This document shows, one piece after another, positions 33,756-41,648 of a DNA stretch of 64,000 bases. Origin of the DNA: Desulfomicrobium sp. ZS1. GTDB lineage: Bacteria > Desulfobacterota > Desulfovibrionia > Desulfovibrionales > Desulfomicrobiaceae. The stretch lies in NCBI RefSeq assembly GCF_024204645.1, contig NZ_CP100351.1, forward strand, positions 930,001 to 994,000. Reading direction: 5' to 3'. A program made the position numbers and the translations under genes. Position 1 is the first letter of the stretch. Each line of letters begins with the position of its first letter. The notes beneath the pieces are model-generated. The model ran no database searches. It was not told where the DNA came from and saw only the letters and a list, made by a program, of their open reading frames with translations.

Positions 33756-34213
33756 TCGGCTTTCTTTGTAACTGGTGCTCCTATGGCGGCGCGGATACCG
33801 CAGGTGTGTCCCGCTTCACTCAGCCCACGGATCTGCGCGTCATCCGCGTACCCTGTTCGGGCCGCATCGACCCGCTCTTCATCGTTCGTTCGCTCATGAA
33901 CGGGGCGGACGGAGTGCTCGTGTCCGGCTGCCACCCGCGTGATTGCCACTACGCTGAAGGCAACTTCTATGCCCGGCGCAGGCTTGAGATGCTCAAGCGC
34001 TTCCTGCCCATCACCGGCATCGACGCGCGGCGTTTCGAATACACCTGGGTTTCGGCTTCGGAAGGGCAGCGCTGGCAGCATGTGGTCACGGAGTTCACGC
34101 GCCGTATCCATGAGCTCGGGCCCGCGCCGACCTTCAACCCGGCTTCCGAGGCGGACTGGAACACGCTGGCCGTACAGGCCGGCCAGGGGCAGACGTGCCC
34201 GTGTCACGGATAG
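33722..34213 (+). CDS. flxD: MvhD-like electron-transfer subunit FlxD
   Basis: The 163-residue protein is of the MvhD family, a [2Fe-2S] adaptor that hands electrons to HdrA. The motifs are FLCNWCSYGGADTAG near the start, VRVPCSGRID-type segment (RVPCSGRIDP) and VSGCHPRDCHY. The start inside hdrA is supported by a perfect GGAGGTGA site, and the 34-base overlap fits tight coupling of the two subunits. A C-terminal CPCHG adds two more Cys. It is the bridge between FlxABC and HdrABC. Confidence 0.93.
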   Translation: MPAQDVRELRIVGFLCNWCSYGGADTAGVSRFTQPTDLRVIRVPCSGRIDPLFIVRSLMNGADGVLVSGCHPRDCHYAEGNFYARRRLEMLKRFLPITGIDARRFEYTWVSASEGQRWQHVVTEFTRRIHELGPAPTFNPASEADWNTLAVQAGQGQTCPCHG

Positions 34214-34235
34214 ATTTGCAATAACAGGAGGACAT

Positions 34236-35192
34236 ATGTCCCAATTGGATGATCTCAAAAATGCCATCAAGAGCCACCTGGGCGAGCTTGAGTGCGTCAT
34301 TGGCTGGGAGCAGGGCTATGACCCGCTTCATGCCACGCCGCTCTTCATCCGCACCGAGGCGGATCTGGACCGGCTTACCATAGGCCCTCTGGCCGTGCAC
34401 AACCTGGCCACCTACCTGACCGGGTTCAAGGGCAAGAAGATCGGAGTGGTGGTCAAGGGCTGCGATAGCAAGAGCGTGATCCAGCTTTTGAATGAAAATC
34501 TGATAAAACGCGACGAGGTCGTCATTTTCGGCCTGTGTTGCGACGGCGTGGTCAGCCAACGCAAGATCCGCGCGGCGCTGCCTGCCGATCCGGGTTTCGT
34601 GGAGTCGGTGGAAATCGGCGCAAGCGACCTCAAGATCACCGTGGCCGGCCAGGCCGCGACCTTGAAGCTTTCTGATGTGCTGGCCGATAAATGCCTGGTC
34701 TGCGCCACGCCCGACGCCATCATTTCCGATGTGCTGATCGGCACGGCGCATACTCCGACCCCTCCCGCGAGCCTGGCCTGCCAGGACGAGTTCGAGGCCA
34801 AGAGCGACGCCGAGAAGCTTGCTTTCTGGCAGGAGAACATGAGCCGCTGCATCCGCTGCTACGCCTGTCGCAACGCCTGTCCCATGTGCGTCTGCCGCGA
34901 CTACTGCATAGCGACCAGCCGCGACCCCTTGTGGCTTAGCCAGGACAATTCTCCGGCCGAGAACATGATGTTCCAGATGGTGCATGTCTCGCATCTGGCC
35001 GGGCGCTGCACGGAGTGCGGTGAATGCGAGCGGGCCTGTCCCGTGGACATTCCGCTGATGCTGCTGCGGCGTTACATGAACAAGCAGGTCAAGGACGTGT
35101 TTGAGCTGCAGGCAGGCACGGCTTTGGAACAGACCCCGCCTCTTTTGACCTTCAAGGTCGAGGAAGAGCGCATCAACGAGCGAGGCTGGTAA
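34236..35192 (+). CDS. flxC: Iron-sulfur subunit FlxC
   Basis: The 318-residue protein has an N-terminal half resembling the CoF420 hydrogenase/dehydrogenase beta-subunit type domain (KIGVVVKGCDSKSVIQLL, FGLCCDGV) and a C-terminal half with two 4Fe-4S motifs (CIRCYACRNACP and CTECGECERACP), in addition to Cys in CVCRDYC. In the Flx complex of sulfate reducers such subunits wire NADH oxidation to HdrA. An AGGAGG site precedes the ATG. Its stop overlaps the flxB start (TAATG). Confidence 0.88.
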   Translation: MSQLDDLKNAIKSHLGELECVIGWEQGYDPLHATPLFIRTEADLDRLTIGPLAVHNLATYLTGFKGKKIGVVVKGCDSKSVIQLLNENLIKRDEVVIFGLCCDGVVSQRKIRAALPADPGFVESVEIGASDLKITVAGQAATLKLSDVLADKCLVCATPDAIISDVLIGTAHTPTPPASLACQDEFEAKSDAEKLAFWQENMSRCIRCYACRNACPMCVCRDYCIATSRDPLWLSQDNSPAENMMFQMVHVSHLAGRCTECGECERACPVDIPLMLLRRYMNKQVKDVFELQAGTALEQTPPLLTFKVEEERINERGW

Positions 35193-36220
35193 TGGAACGA
35201 TTCATAACAAAAGAGAACCTCATCCGTTTGGCCGAGGAACTGTCCGCCACCTGCCGCGTGCTTGCGCCCGTGGCCAGCTGCGGTACCGTGACCTTCCGTC
35301 GTTTTCTGCCGGGGATGGTCCTTGACCTGCACTCGCGCATGGCGGCGGTGTCACCCAAGGCCGCAACCTTCCCGCAGACGGAAACCCTGCTGACTGTCAA
35401 GCGCGAGATCCCGGAGAAGAAGCCGGAAATCACCGAGACCCTGCCCGAGGGCAAGAGCGTGGTCATCGGCTGCCGCCCTTGCGGGGCGCGCGGCAAGCTT
35501 ATCTTCAATCCGGTCTATGAGACGGACAAAACCAAGGACCCTTACTATATCCAGCGTCGGGACAACACGGTCTTCATCTCCCTGGCCTGCGACCGGCCCG
35601 AGACGACCTGCTTCTGTCACAGCGTGGGCAGCGGTCCGGCGGACCCGGATGGCTCCGACGTGCTCCTGACCCTGGTGGGCGAGGGCTATGTGGCGCGTTC
35701 GGTTACTCCCGCTGGGGAAGATGTCCTGAAGTCCGCCCTGTTCACGGACGCCGGCGACAAGGGCAAGGAGGCCGACGCCAAGAACGCCAAGGCGCGCGAG
35801 ATGATGGGCGAGGCCCACGATTACGTCTCCGCCCCGGCCAAGCTGCTGGCCCGTTTCGACGACATGGACTTCTGGGCCGCCCAGTCGGCCAAGTGCATCT
35901 CCTGCGGAGCCTGCACCTACATGTGTCCGACCTGCTACTGCTTCAACATCACCGACGACGATCTGGGACTTGAGAGCCGCCGCATCCGCACTTGGGACAA
36001 CTGCATGTCCCACACCTTCACCCTGGAAGGCAGCGGCCACAACCCGCGTCCGACCAAGGCCCATCGTCTGAAAAACCGTGTCGGGCACAAGTTCAGCTAC
36101 TATCCGGACCTGCATGGGGGCGTCATGGCCTGTTGCGGGTGCGGCCGGTGCATCAAGCAGTGCCCCGCCGGAATCGATATCCGGCAGATCGTGAAAGCAG
36201 CACAGGAGTACTCCGAATGA
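35192..36220 (+). CDS. flxB: Iron-sulfur subunit FlxB
   Basis: The 342-residue protein is like the AsrA/hydrogenase 4Fe-4S subunit family. The N-terminal domain carries GCRPCGARGKL and SLACDRPETTCFCHSVG; the C-terminal domain has two 4Fe-4S motifs, CISCGACTYMCP (followed by TCYCFNI) and CCGCGRCIKQCP. It is expected to sit between the NADH-oxidising FlxA and FlxC/FlxD. The start codon shares a base with the flxC stop and the end overlaps flxA (ATGA), so translation of the operon is coupled throughout. Confidence 0.88.
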   Translation: MERFITKENLIRLAEELSATCRVLAPVASCGTVTFRRFLPGMVLDLHSRMAAVSPKAATFPQTETLLTVKREIPEKKPEITETLPEGKSVVIGCRPCGARGKLIFNPVYETDKTKDPYYIQRRDNTVFISLACDRPETTCFCHSVGSGPADPDGSDVLLTLVGEGYVARSVTPAGEDVLKSALFTDAGDKGKEADAKNAKAREMMGEAHDYVSAPAKLLARFDDMDFWAAQSAKCISCGACTYMCPTCYCFNITDDDLGLESRRIRTWDNCMSHTFTLEGSGHNPRPTKAHRLKNRVGHKFSYYPDLHGGVMACCGCGRCIKQCPAGIDIRQIVKAAQEYSE

Positions 36221-37047
36221 ATGCCAATCCCTATCTCCCGGACATGGCCACCATTGTCGAAGTGATTCAGGAGACGCACAACATCAAGACCTTTCGCATC
36301 GTCATCAACAACGAAGAGCGGATGGCGGCCTTTACTTTCCGGCCCGGTCAGGTTGGGCAGCTCTCGGTCTTCGGCGTCGGCGAGTCGACCTTCGTCATCA
36401 ATTCCTCCCCGACCCGCAAGGACTATCTCCAGTTCAGCGTCATGCGCGTGGGCGAAGTGACCACCCGTCTGCACCAGTTGCAGCCCGGCGACCAGATCGG
36501 CGTGCGTGCCCCCTTGGGCAACTCCTTTCCGGTGGAGGATTTGAAGGGCAAGAACATTGTCTTTGTCGGCGGCGGCATCGGCATGGCGCCGCTCAGAACC
36601 CTGTTCACCTATATGCTCGACAACCGTAAGGATTACGGGGACATCACGCTCCTTTACGGCGCGCGCAGCCCCGCCGACCTGACCTACAAGGCCGAGCTGC
36701 CGGAATGGACGGAGCGCAAGGATGTCAACACTGTACTGACCATCGACAACCCTTTCGACGGCTGGGAGCACAAGGTCGGCCTTATCCCCAACGTGCTGCT
36801 TGAGATCAATCCTTCGCCCAAGAACACGGTGGCCATCACCTGTGGCCCGCCCATCATGATCAAGTTCACCCTGCAGGCGCTTAAAAAACTGGGTTTTGAG
36901 GACGAAAACATCCTCACCACCCTGGAAAAACGCATGAAATGCGGCGTGGGCATCTGCGGGCGTTGCAACATCGGTACGAAATACGTGTGCATGGACGGTC
37001 CCGTCTTCACCTATGCCCAGCTCAAAGAGCTGCCCTCGGAACTGTAG
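36217..37047 (+). CDS. flxA: NAD(H)/FAD oxidoreductase subunit FlxA
   Basis: The 276-residue protein is of the ferredoxin-NADP reductase/dihydroorotate dehydrogenase electron-transfer type. It has an FAD-binding barrel (FRPGQVGQLSVFG, INSSPT), the NAD-binding strand FVGGGIGMAPLRTL and CGPPIMIKF, and a C-terminal Cys cluster in MKCGVGICGRCNIG..YVCMDGPVF for a [2Fe-2S] centre. It oxidises NADH for the Flx-Hdr complex. The ATG overlaps the flxB stop. It ends the operon; the next gene is 163 bases away. Confidence 0.92.
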   Translation: MNANPYLPDMATIVEVIQETHNIKTFRIVINNEERMAAFTFRPGQVGQLSVFGVGESTFVINSSPTRKDYLQFSVMRVGEVTTRLHQLQPGDQIGVRAPLGNSFPVEDLKGKNIVFVGGGIGMAPLRTLFTYMLDNRKDYGDITLLYGARSPADLTYKAELPEWTERKDVNTVLTIDNPFDGWEHKVGLIPNVLLEINPSPKNTVAITCGPPIMIKFTLQALKKLGFEDENILTTLEKRMKCGVGICGRCNIGTKYVCMDGPVFTYAQLKELPSEL

Positions 37048-37210
37048 TTGTTCGTTATAATTACAAATGTTCAGGTTGTTTAAAAATGGTGAGATGCGAG
37101 GAACAAAGAAAATTCAGGCTCGAAGCGTATTGTGCGACATACGTGAGGGTCTGGATTTTCTGCAGTGACGAAGCAGATCGCCGTTTTTGGGCAGCCTGGT
37201 AGGAGGTTTT

Positions 37211-37687
37211 ATGGCAGGAATATTCAAGGCTACCGACATTCTCTTGGCCGCCCAGGAAGTCGAGACCCGTGGGGAAGTCTTTTACAACCGTCTGGTCGAG
37301 ACCACTACCGAACCCAAACTCAAAGACCTGTTCTCCTTTCTGGCGGGGGAAGAGTCCAAACACCGCGAGATCTTCGCCAAGCTCTATGAGCGGATCGGGC
37401 AGGTCGAGCTTCCGGCCTGGGCCGAGGAAGACGAGTATGTGGATTATCTGAAATATCTGCTCGATTCCCACACCTTGTTCCGTCTGGGCGACGTGAGCCA
37501 TCTGAAGACCTTCATGGGCACGGCGAAAGAAGCCATCGAGACGGCCATGGGTTTTGAAAAGGACACCATCATGTTTTTCCTGGAGATGCGCGAATTCGTG
37601 CCCGAAGGGGAAAGAAAATACGTTCAGGCCTGCATCGACGAGGAGCGCTCGCATTTGCGTCTTCTGACCGGAATGCTGCGAAAATAA
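37211..37687 (+). CDS. Rubrerythrin-like ferritin-family diiron protein
   Basis: The 158-residue four-helix protein carries two carboxylate-His motifs of a diiron site: EESKHREIF in helix 2 and DEERSHLRLL in helix 4, with Glu in helices 1 (EVETRGEVFY) and 3. It has no rubredoxin domain, so it is not a full rubrerythrin. Likely roles are peroxide reduction or iron handling in an oxygen-sensitive organism. AGGAGG precedes the start. A TATAAT at 37056-37061 in the upstream gap could be part of its promoter, though no matching -35 is clear. A strong terminator follows. Confidence 0.83.
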   Translation: MAGIFKATDILLAAQEVETRGEVFYNRLVETTTEPKLKDLFSFLAGEESKHREIFAKLYERIGQVELPAWAEEDEYVDYLKYLLDSHTLFRLGDVSHLKTFMGTAKEAIETAMGFEKDTIMFFLEMREFVPEGERKYVQACIDEERSHLRLLTGMLRK

Positions 37688-37707
37688 AAGTACACGGCCA
37701 TCCTCTT

Positions 37708-37747
37708 GGGGGCTTTCGGGTGCGAATCCGAAAGCCCTCTTTTTTTT
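37708..37747 (+). terminator. Intrinsic terminator after diiron protein gene
   Basis: GGGCTTTCGG and CCGAAAGCCC pair perfectly around an eight-base loop and are followed by TCTTTTTTTT. Confidence 0.9.
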
Positions 37748-37789
37748 GAATTTTATACCCCTGAACCTGCTCTGTCGCCAAGACTTCAC

Positions 37790-37822
37790 GTTGCACTAAC
37801 GTTACAATTCGGTTACATTTTT
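37790..37822 (+). promoter_or_regulatory. Three 11-bp direct repeats, PhoB-box-like
   Basis: GTTGCACTAAC, GTTACAATTCG and GTTACATTTTT follow each other without gap, each starting with GTTRCA. Direct repeats with an 11-base period are the hallmark of PhoB/PhoP boxes. The array lies 294 bases before the phnD start. The rest of the gap 37748-38115 holds a 12-base perfect palindrome GGCGCATGCGCC (38073-38084) near the ribosome site and no gene that I can support. Confidence 0.6.
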
Positions 37823-38115
37823 GAAGGACGGAACGAGGGCAGAGGAGGGCTTGGTGGTTCAAGCCGAAACGCCTTTTTTGCGTCGTCGCGATCAGGGGGA
37901 AATCCTTGTTTGGGACGTGATGGCCGGATACCGGCTTTTCCGCACAAAGGCATTTTTTTGTTCGAAAGTGAACAGATCTTTTCTATAGCGAACCTGAATA
38001 TGAAGCGGACGCCCTGTCGCCGGCTCCAGTCGATATGGCCGCTTTTGGGTTGGCTTTGCCCTTGAATTGGCAGGCGCATGCGCCATGAAAACCAACTTGT
38101 AATAAGGAGATGATC

Positions 38116-39132
38116 ATGCGGAAAAGTTTCTTGGGCTTTTTGGCTATGGTGTTCATTCTGGCTTTCGCCGTGCCGGGCTTTGCGGAGGAATGTTCCAATC
38201 GTGGCATACTGGACACCATGTATTGCGACAATGACAAGGATCTGGTTGCCGACAACGCGCTCCCCGGAGAATGCAAGGATCCTTCGACTCTGGTTTTCAC
38301 CTACACCCCGGTGGAAGATCCCGCCGTGTATCAGGACCTGTTTGCCGACTTCCAGGCGCACATCAAGAAGATCACGGGTAAAGACGTGATTTATTACACC
38401 GTGCATTCCAACTCGGCCCAGGTTGAGGCCATGCGCTCCGGCCGCCTGCACATCGCGGGCTATTCCACCGGCCCCACCGGCTTTGCCGTGAATCTGGCCG
38501 GTTATGTGCCCATCGCCGTCAAGGGCGACGAAAAGGAATTTCAGGGCTACAATCTGATCGTCATCGTCAAGAAGGACAGCCCCATCCAGACCATGGCCGA
38601 TCTCAAGGGCAAGAAGGTCGCGCACACCTCCCCCTCGTCCAACTCCGGCAACCTGGCCCCCCGCGCCCTGTTCCCGGCCCAGGGCATCGTGCCCGACGAG
38701 GACTACACCGTGGTCTACTCCGGCAAGCATGACCAGTCCGTGCTGGGCGTGGTGCATGGCGACTATGATGCCGCCCCCGTGGCTTCCGACGTGTACGAGC
38801 GCATGCTGCGCGCCGGCCGTGTCGATGAAGGCGCCGTGCGGATCATCTACACCAGCCCCCGTTTCCCCACATCGTCCTTTGGCTACTCCAGCCAGCTGTG
38901 TCCGGAACTGGTCGAGAAGATCAAGGAAGCGTTCTTCTCCTACCGCTACACCGAAGAGATGAAGAAGGCCTTTGACGGCGCGGATCGTTTCTTCCCCATC
39001 ACCTACCAGAAGGATTGGGCGGTCATTCGCGACATCGCCGAGGCCACGGGCGCAAGCTACAATGAAGAAGGCCTTAACGCCATGATCGCCAAGGAAAAGG
39101 CGGACGCGGAAAAGAAAGCCAAGAAGCAGTAA
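38116..39132 (+). CDS. phnD: Phosphonate ABC transporter substrate-binding protein
   Basis: The 338-residue periplasmic protein has a signal peptide ([24 protein letters not shown]). Its ligand-binding features are those of Phn[36 protein letters not shown], the hinge-side [25 protein letters not shown] and the late [15 protein letters not shown]. Phosphonate, phosphite or phosphate ester are possible ligands. The mature N-terminus carries a Cys-containing stretch ([15 protein letters not shown]) that is not part of the usual core. The ATG at 38116 is chosen because AAGGAG is at best spacing; ATG at 38110 is too close. It begins phnD-phnC-phnE-phnE. Confidence 0.9.
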   Translation: MRKSFLGFLAMVFILAFAVPGFAEECSNRGILDTMYCDNDKDLVADNALPGECKDPSTLVFTYTPVEDPAVYQDLFADFQAHIKKITGKDVIYYTVHSNSAQVEAMRSGRLHIAGYSTGPTGFAVNLAGYVPIAVKGDEKEFQGYNLIVIVKKDSPIQTMADLKGKKVAHTSPSSNSGNLAPRALFPAQGIVPDEDYTVVYSGKHDQSVLGVVHGDYDAAPVASDVYERMLRAGRVDEGAVRIIYTSPRFPTSSFGYSSQLCPELVEKIKEAFFSYRYTEEMKKAFDGADRFFPITYQKDWAVIRDIAEATGASYNEEGLNAMIAKEKADAEKKAKKQ

Positions 39133-39151
39133 CCACATACAAGGCATTATC

Positions 39152-39946
39152 GTGACGTCACCAAACAATAACGGGAACGGGGGGAATACCTCCCGTTCCC
39201 TGATCGTAAAGGATCTGGTCAAGGCTTACGTGCCGGGCAAACCGGTACTCAAAAACATCTCTTTCGAGGTCCGTGGGCGTTCCACGGTGGCCATCATCGG
39301 CCCTTCCGGAACAGGCAAGAGCACGCTGCTGCGCTGCATCAACCGCCTCATCGATCCGACCAGCGGCACCATCACCGTGGCCGGACACGAAATTACGCGA
39401 CTCTCGGGCAAGGATCTGCGCCTGGCCCGGCATCATGTGGGCATGGTCTTTCAGGAATTCAATCTGGTGGAGCGTCTCTCGGTCATCGAGAACGTGCTCT
39501 GCGGCAGGCTCGGGTTCGTGCCGGTCTGGCGAGCCTGGTTACGCAAGTTCGAGCCGCACGACATCGATCGGGCTTTTGAACTCATCGACATGGTCGGCCT
39601 GACCGAGTTCGCCACGGAGCGGGCCGATGCCCTGTCCGGCGGGCAGCGTCAGCGCGTGGGCATTGCCCGGGCCGTGATGCAGAATCCGGACGTGATCATG
39701 GCCGATGAGCCCACCTCGTCCCTCGATCCCAAAACCTCCGTCGAGATCATGGGCCTTTTGAACGATTTCTCCAAGGCGCACGACATCCCGGTGCTGATCA
39801 ACATTCACGACGTGAATCTGGCCAAGCGCTTTGCGGACCGGGTCATCGGCATGTCGCTGGGGAGCATCGTGTTCGACGGTCCGCCTGCGGAGCTGACCGA
39901 CGCGCATCTCAAGGAGATTTACGGCGGCGAGGAATGGTTGTCATGA
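39152..39946 (+). CDS. phnC: Phosphonate ABC transporter ATP-binding protein
   Basis: The 264-residue ATPase has Walker A (GPSGTGKST), Q-loop (FQEFNLV), signature LSGGQRQR, Walker B (VIMADEP) and switch His (INIHDVN), with the PhnC-type [10 protein letters not shown]-like segment. The start is GTG, followed by a short Asn/Gly-rich leader before [11 protein letters not shown]. Its stop overlaps the first phnE start. It differs from the PhnC at the left edge of the window, so these are separate systems rather than a recent duplicate. Confidence 0.9.
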   Translation: MTSPNNNGNGGNTSRSLIVKDLVKAYVPGKPVLKNISFEVRGRSTVAIIGPSGTGKSTLLRCINRLIDPTSGTITVAGHEITRLSGKDLRLARHHVGMVFQEFNLVERLSVIENVLCGRLGFVPVWRAWLRKFEPHDIDRAFELIDMVGLTEFATERADALSGGQRQRVGIARAVMQNPDVIMADEPTSSLDPKTSVEIMGLLNDFSKAHDIPVLINIHDVNLAKRFADRVIGMSLGSIVFDGPPAELTDAHLKEIYGGEEWLS

Positions 39947-40728
39947 GCGCGGCCATCACCAGAAGAGCCTTCAAGCCCAATTGGCTTGCGCGGCTGGGGT
40001 GGCTCGCCGTGATCGGGTATTGCGTGATCGCATTGGGGTCTCTGGACATCACCTGGGACCGTTTTGTGATCGGTCTTGAGAATGGTGCGAAATTCCTGGG
40101 CAGCATGATTCCGCCCAATTTTGAGCGCTGGAAGCTGTTGCTGGGCAACCTTCTGGAGACACTTGAAATCGCGGTGATTGCCTCGGCTTTCGGCGTGGCG
40201 CTTTCCCTGCCCATCGGCCTGGCCGCGTCGCGCAACCTGATGCCGACCTGGGCGACCTGGCCGGCCCGGATTGTCATTGCGATCTGCCGGTCCTTTCATC
40301 CGGTCATCTTCGCCATCCTGTTTGTGAAGGCGGTGGGATTCGGCCCTCTGGCGGGCATCCTGACCCTGGTTTTCGCGTCCATCGGTTTTATCGGCAAGCT
40401 TTTCGCCGAGGCCATCGAGGAGATTTCCCTCAAGCCGGTGGAGGCCTGCCGGGCGGCCGGAGCCCCGTTCATGAGCGTCATTCTGTATGCCGTGCTGCCG
40501 CAGGTGCTGAACCGTTTCATCGGCTTCGCCACCTACCAGTTCGACGCGAACATCCGCAATTCGACCATGGTCGGCATCGTCGGCGCGGGCGGCATCGGCG
40601 GCACCCTGTTCGCGGCCTTCCAGCGTTTCGACTACGATTTCCTGGCCGCCATTCTTATTTCCATCATTGTCCTCGTCATGCTCGGCGAGTATCTCGCATC
40701 CATAGTCAAGGCGGTGTTCAATGACTAG
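39943..40728 (+). CDS. phnE: Phosphonate ABC transporter permease
   Basis: The 261-residue permease has about six hydrophobic helices and the inner-membrane ABC loop EAx3G as [21 protein letters not shown]. The strongly conserved [23 protein letters not shown] marks the PhnE family. The ATG overlaps the phnC stop; an upstream in-frame ATG (39934) has a worse position. It pairs with the second permease gene, overlapping it by eight bases. Confidence 0.9.
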   Translation: MSAAITRRAFKPNWLARLGWLAVIGYCVIALGSLDITWDRFVIGLENGAKFLGSMIPPNFERWKLLLGNLLETLEIAVIASAFGVALSLPIGLAASRNLMPTWATWPARIVIAICRSFHPVIFAILFVKAVGFGPLAGILTLVFASIGFIGKLFAEAIEEISLKPVEACRAAGAPFMSVILYAVLPQVLNRFIGFATYQFDANIRNSTMVGIVGAGGIGGTLFAAFQRFDYDFLAAILISIIVLVMLGEYLASIVKAVFND

Positions 40729-41512
40729 TCGCACTTGGGAACGCTTTACCCCGGCTCAGCGCCTGGCCCGGTTCACGATCTATCTGGTTGCGGTCATTGC
40801 TCTGGTCGTGTCCATGCGCACGGTCCAGATCGTCCCCGAATTCCTGTACGACGCCCCGACCCAGATGGCGGACATGTTCGAAAGGATGTGGCCGCCGGAC
40901 TACGCCTATTATCCGGGCGGCGTGCACGAGGCACTGGTCGAGAGCATGCACATCGCGGGCATGGGAACGATTCTGGCGCTGGTCATGTCTCTGCCCGTGG
41001 CGTTGCTGGCGGCCAAGAACATCACCCCCGTGCCTGCCCTGAACTGGCTGGCCAGGCTGATCCTCGTGTCCTCGCGCTCGGTGAACACGCTGGTCTGGGC
41101 GATCCTGTTCGTGGCGGTCTTCGGCCCCGGCGCCCTGGCCGGAACCATCGCCATCGGATTCAGATCCATCGGCTTTTGCGGCAAGCTCCTGGGCGAGGCC
41201 CTGGAGGAATGCAACAAGGGGCCGGTGGAGGCCCTGAAGGCGGCGGGCGCGCCGTGGCCGAGCATCTTCCTCAAAGCCTACTGGCCGCAGGTTTCCCCGG
41301 CCTTCTGGGGCATCACCCTGTTTCGGTGGGACATCAACGTGCGTGAGTCGGCGGTCATCGGCCTTGTCGGCGCGGGCGGAATCGGCATGGCCCTGGATAC
41401 GGCCATCGACCTGTTCCGCTGGACCCAGGTTTCGCTCATCCTTCTATGCATCTTTGCCGTGGTCATCGTGGCCGAGATCGTGGTCACCAAGATCCGGCAG
41501 AAAATTATCTAG
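40721..41512 (+). CDS. phnE: Phosphonate ABC transporter permease, second subunit
   Basis: The 263-residue permease is related to the gene before it and probably forms a heterodimer with it. The ABC loop is EALKAAGAPWPSIFLKAYWPQ and the family signature is FRWDINVRESAVIGLVGAGGIG. About six membrane helices are evident. Two-permease systems of this kind are known for phosphonates and phosphite. It ends the operon before a long bidirectional terminator. No C-P lyase, phosphonatase or phosphite dehydrogenase gene is in the window. Confidence 0.9.
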   Translation: MTSRTWERFTPAQRLARFTIYLVAVIALVVSMRTVQIVPEFLYDAPTQMADMFERMWPPDYAYYPGGVHEALVESMHIAGMGTILALVMSLPVALLAAKNITPVPALNWLARLILVSSRSVNTLVWAILFVAVFGPGALAGTIAIGFRSIGFCGKLLGEALEECNKGPVEALKAAGAPWPSIFLKAYWPQVSPAFWGITLFRWDINVRESAVIGLVGAGGIGMALDTAIDLFRWTQVSLILLCIFAVVIVAEIVVTKIRQKII

Positions 41513-41532
41513 CAATCCAGCGCATAACTGCG

Positions 41533-41583
41533 AAAAAAACCGCGTCACGGTAAAGCGAGAGCTTTTCGTGACGCGGTTTTTTT
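41533..41583. terminator. Bidirectional intrinsic terminator
   Basis: AAAAAAACCGCGTCACG and CGTGACGCGGTTTTTTT pair, with an inner AAAGC/GCTTT helix around GAGA. It serves phnE rightward and the NERD-domain gene leftward. Confidence 0.9.
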
Positions 41584-41648
41584 GTTTCACGCCGGGCGTG
41601 ACCGCATCTTTTGTATTGTTGCCAAAGGCCGCGTGCATGTGCGCGGGG

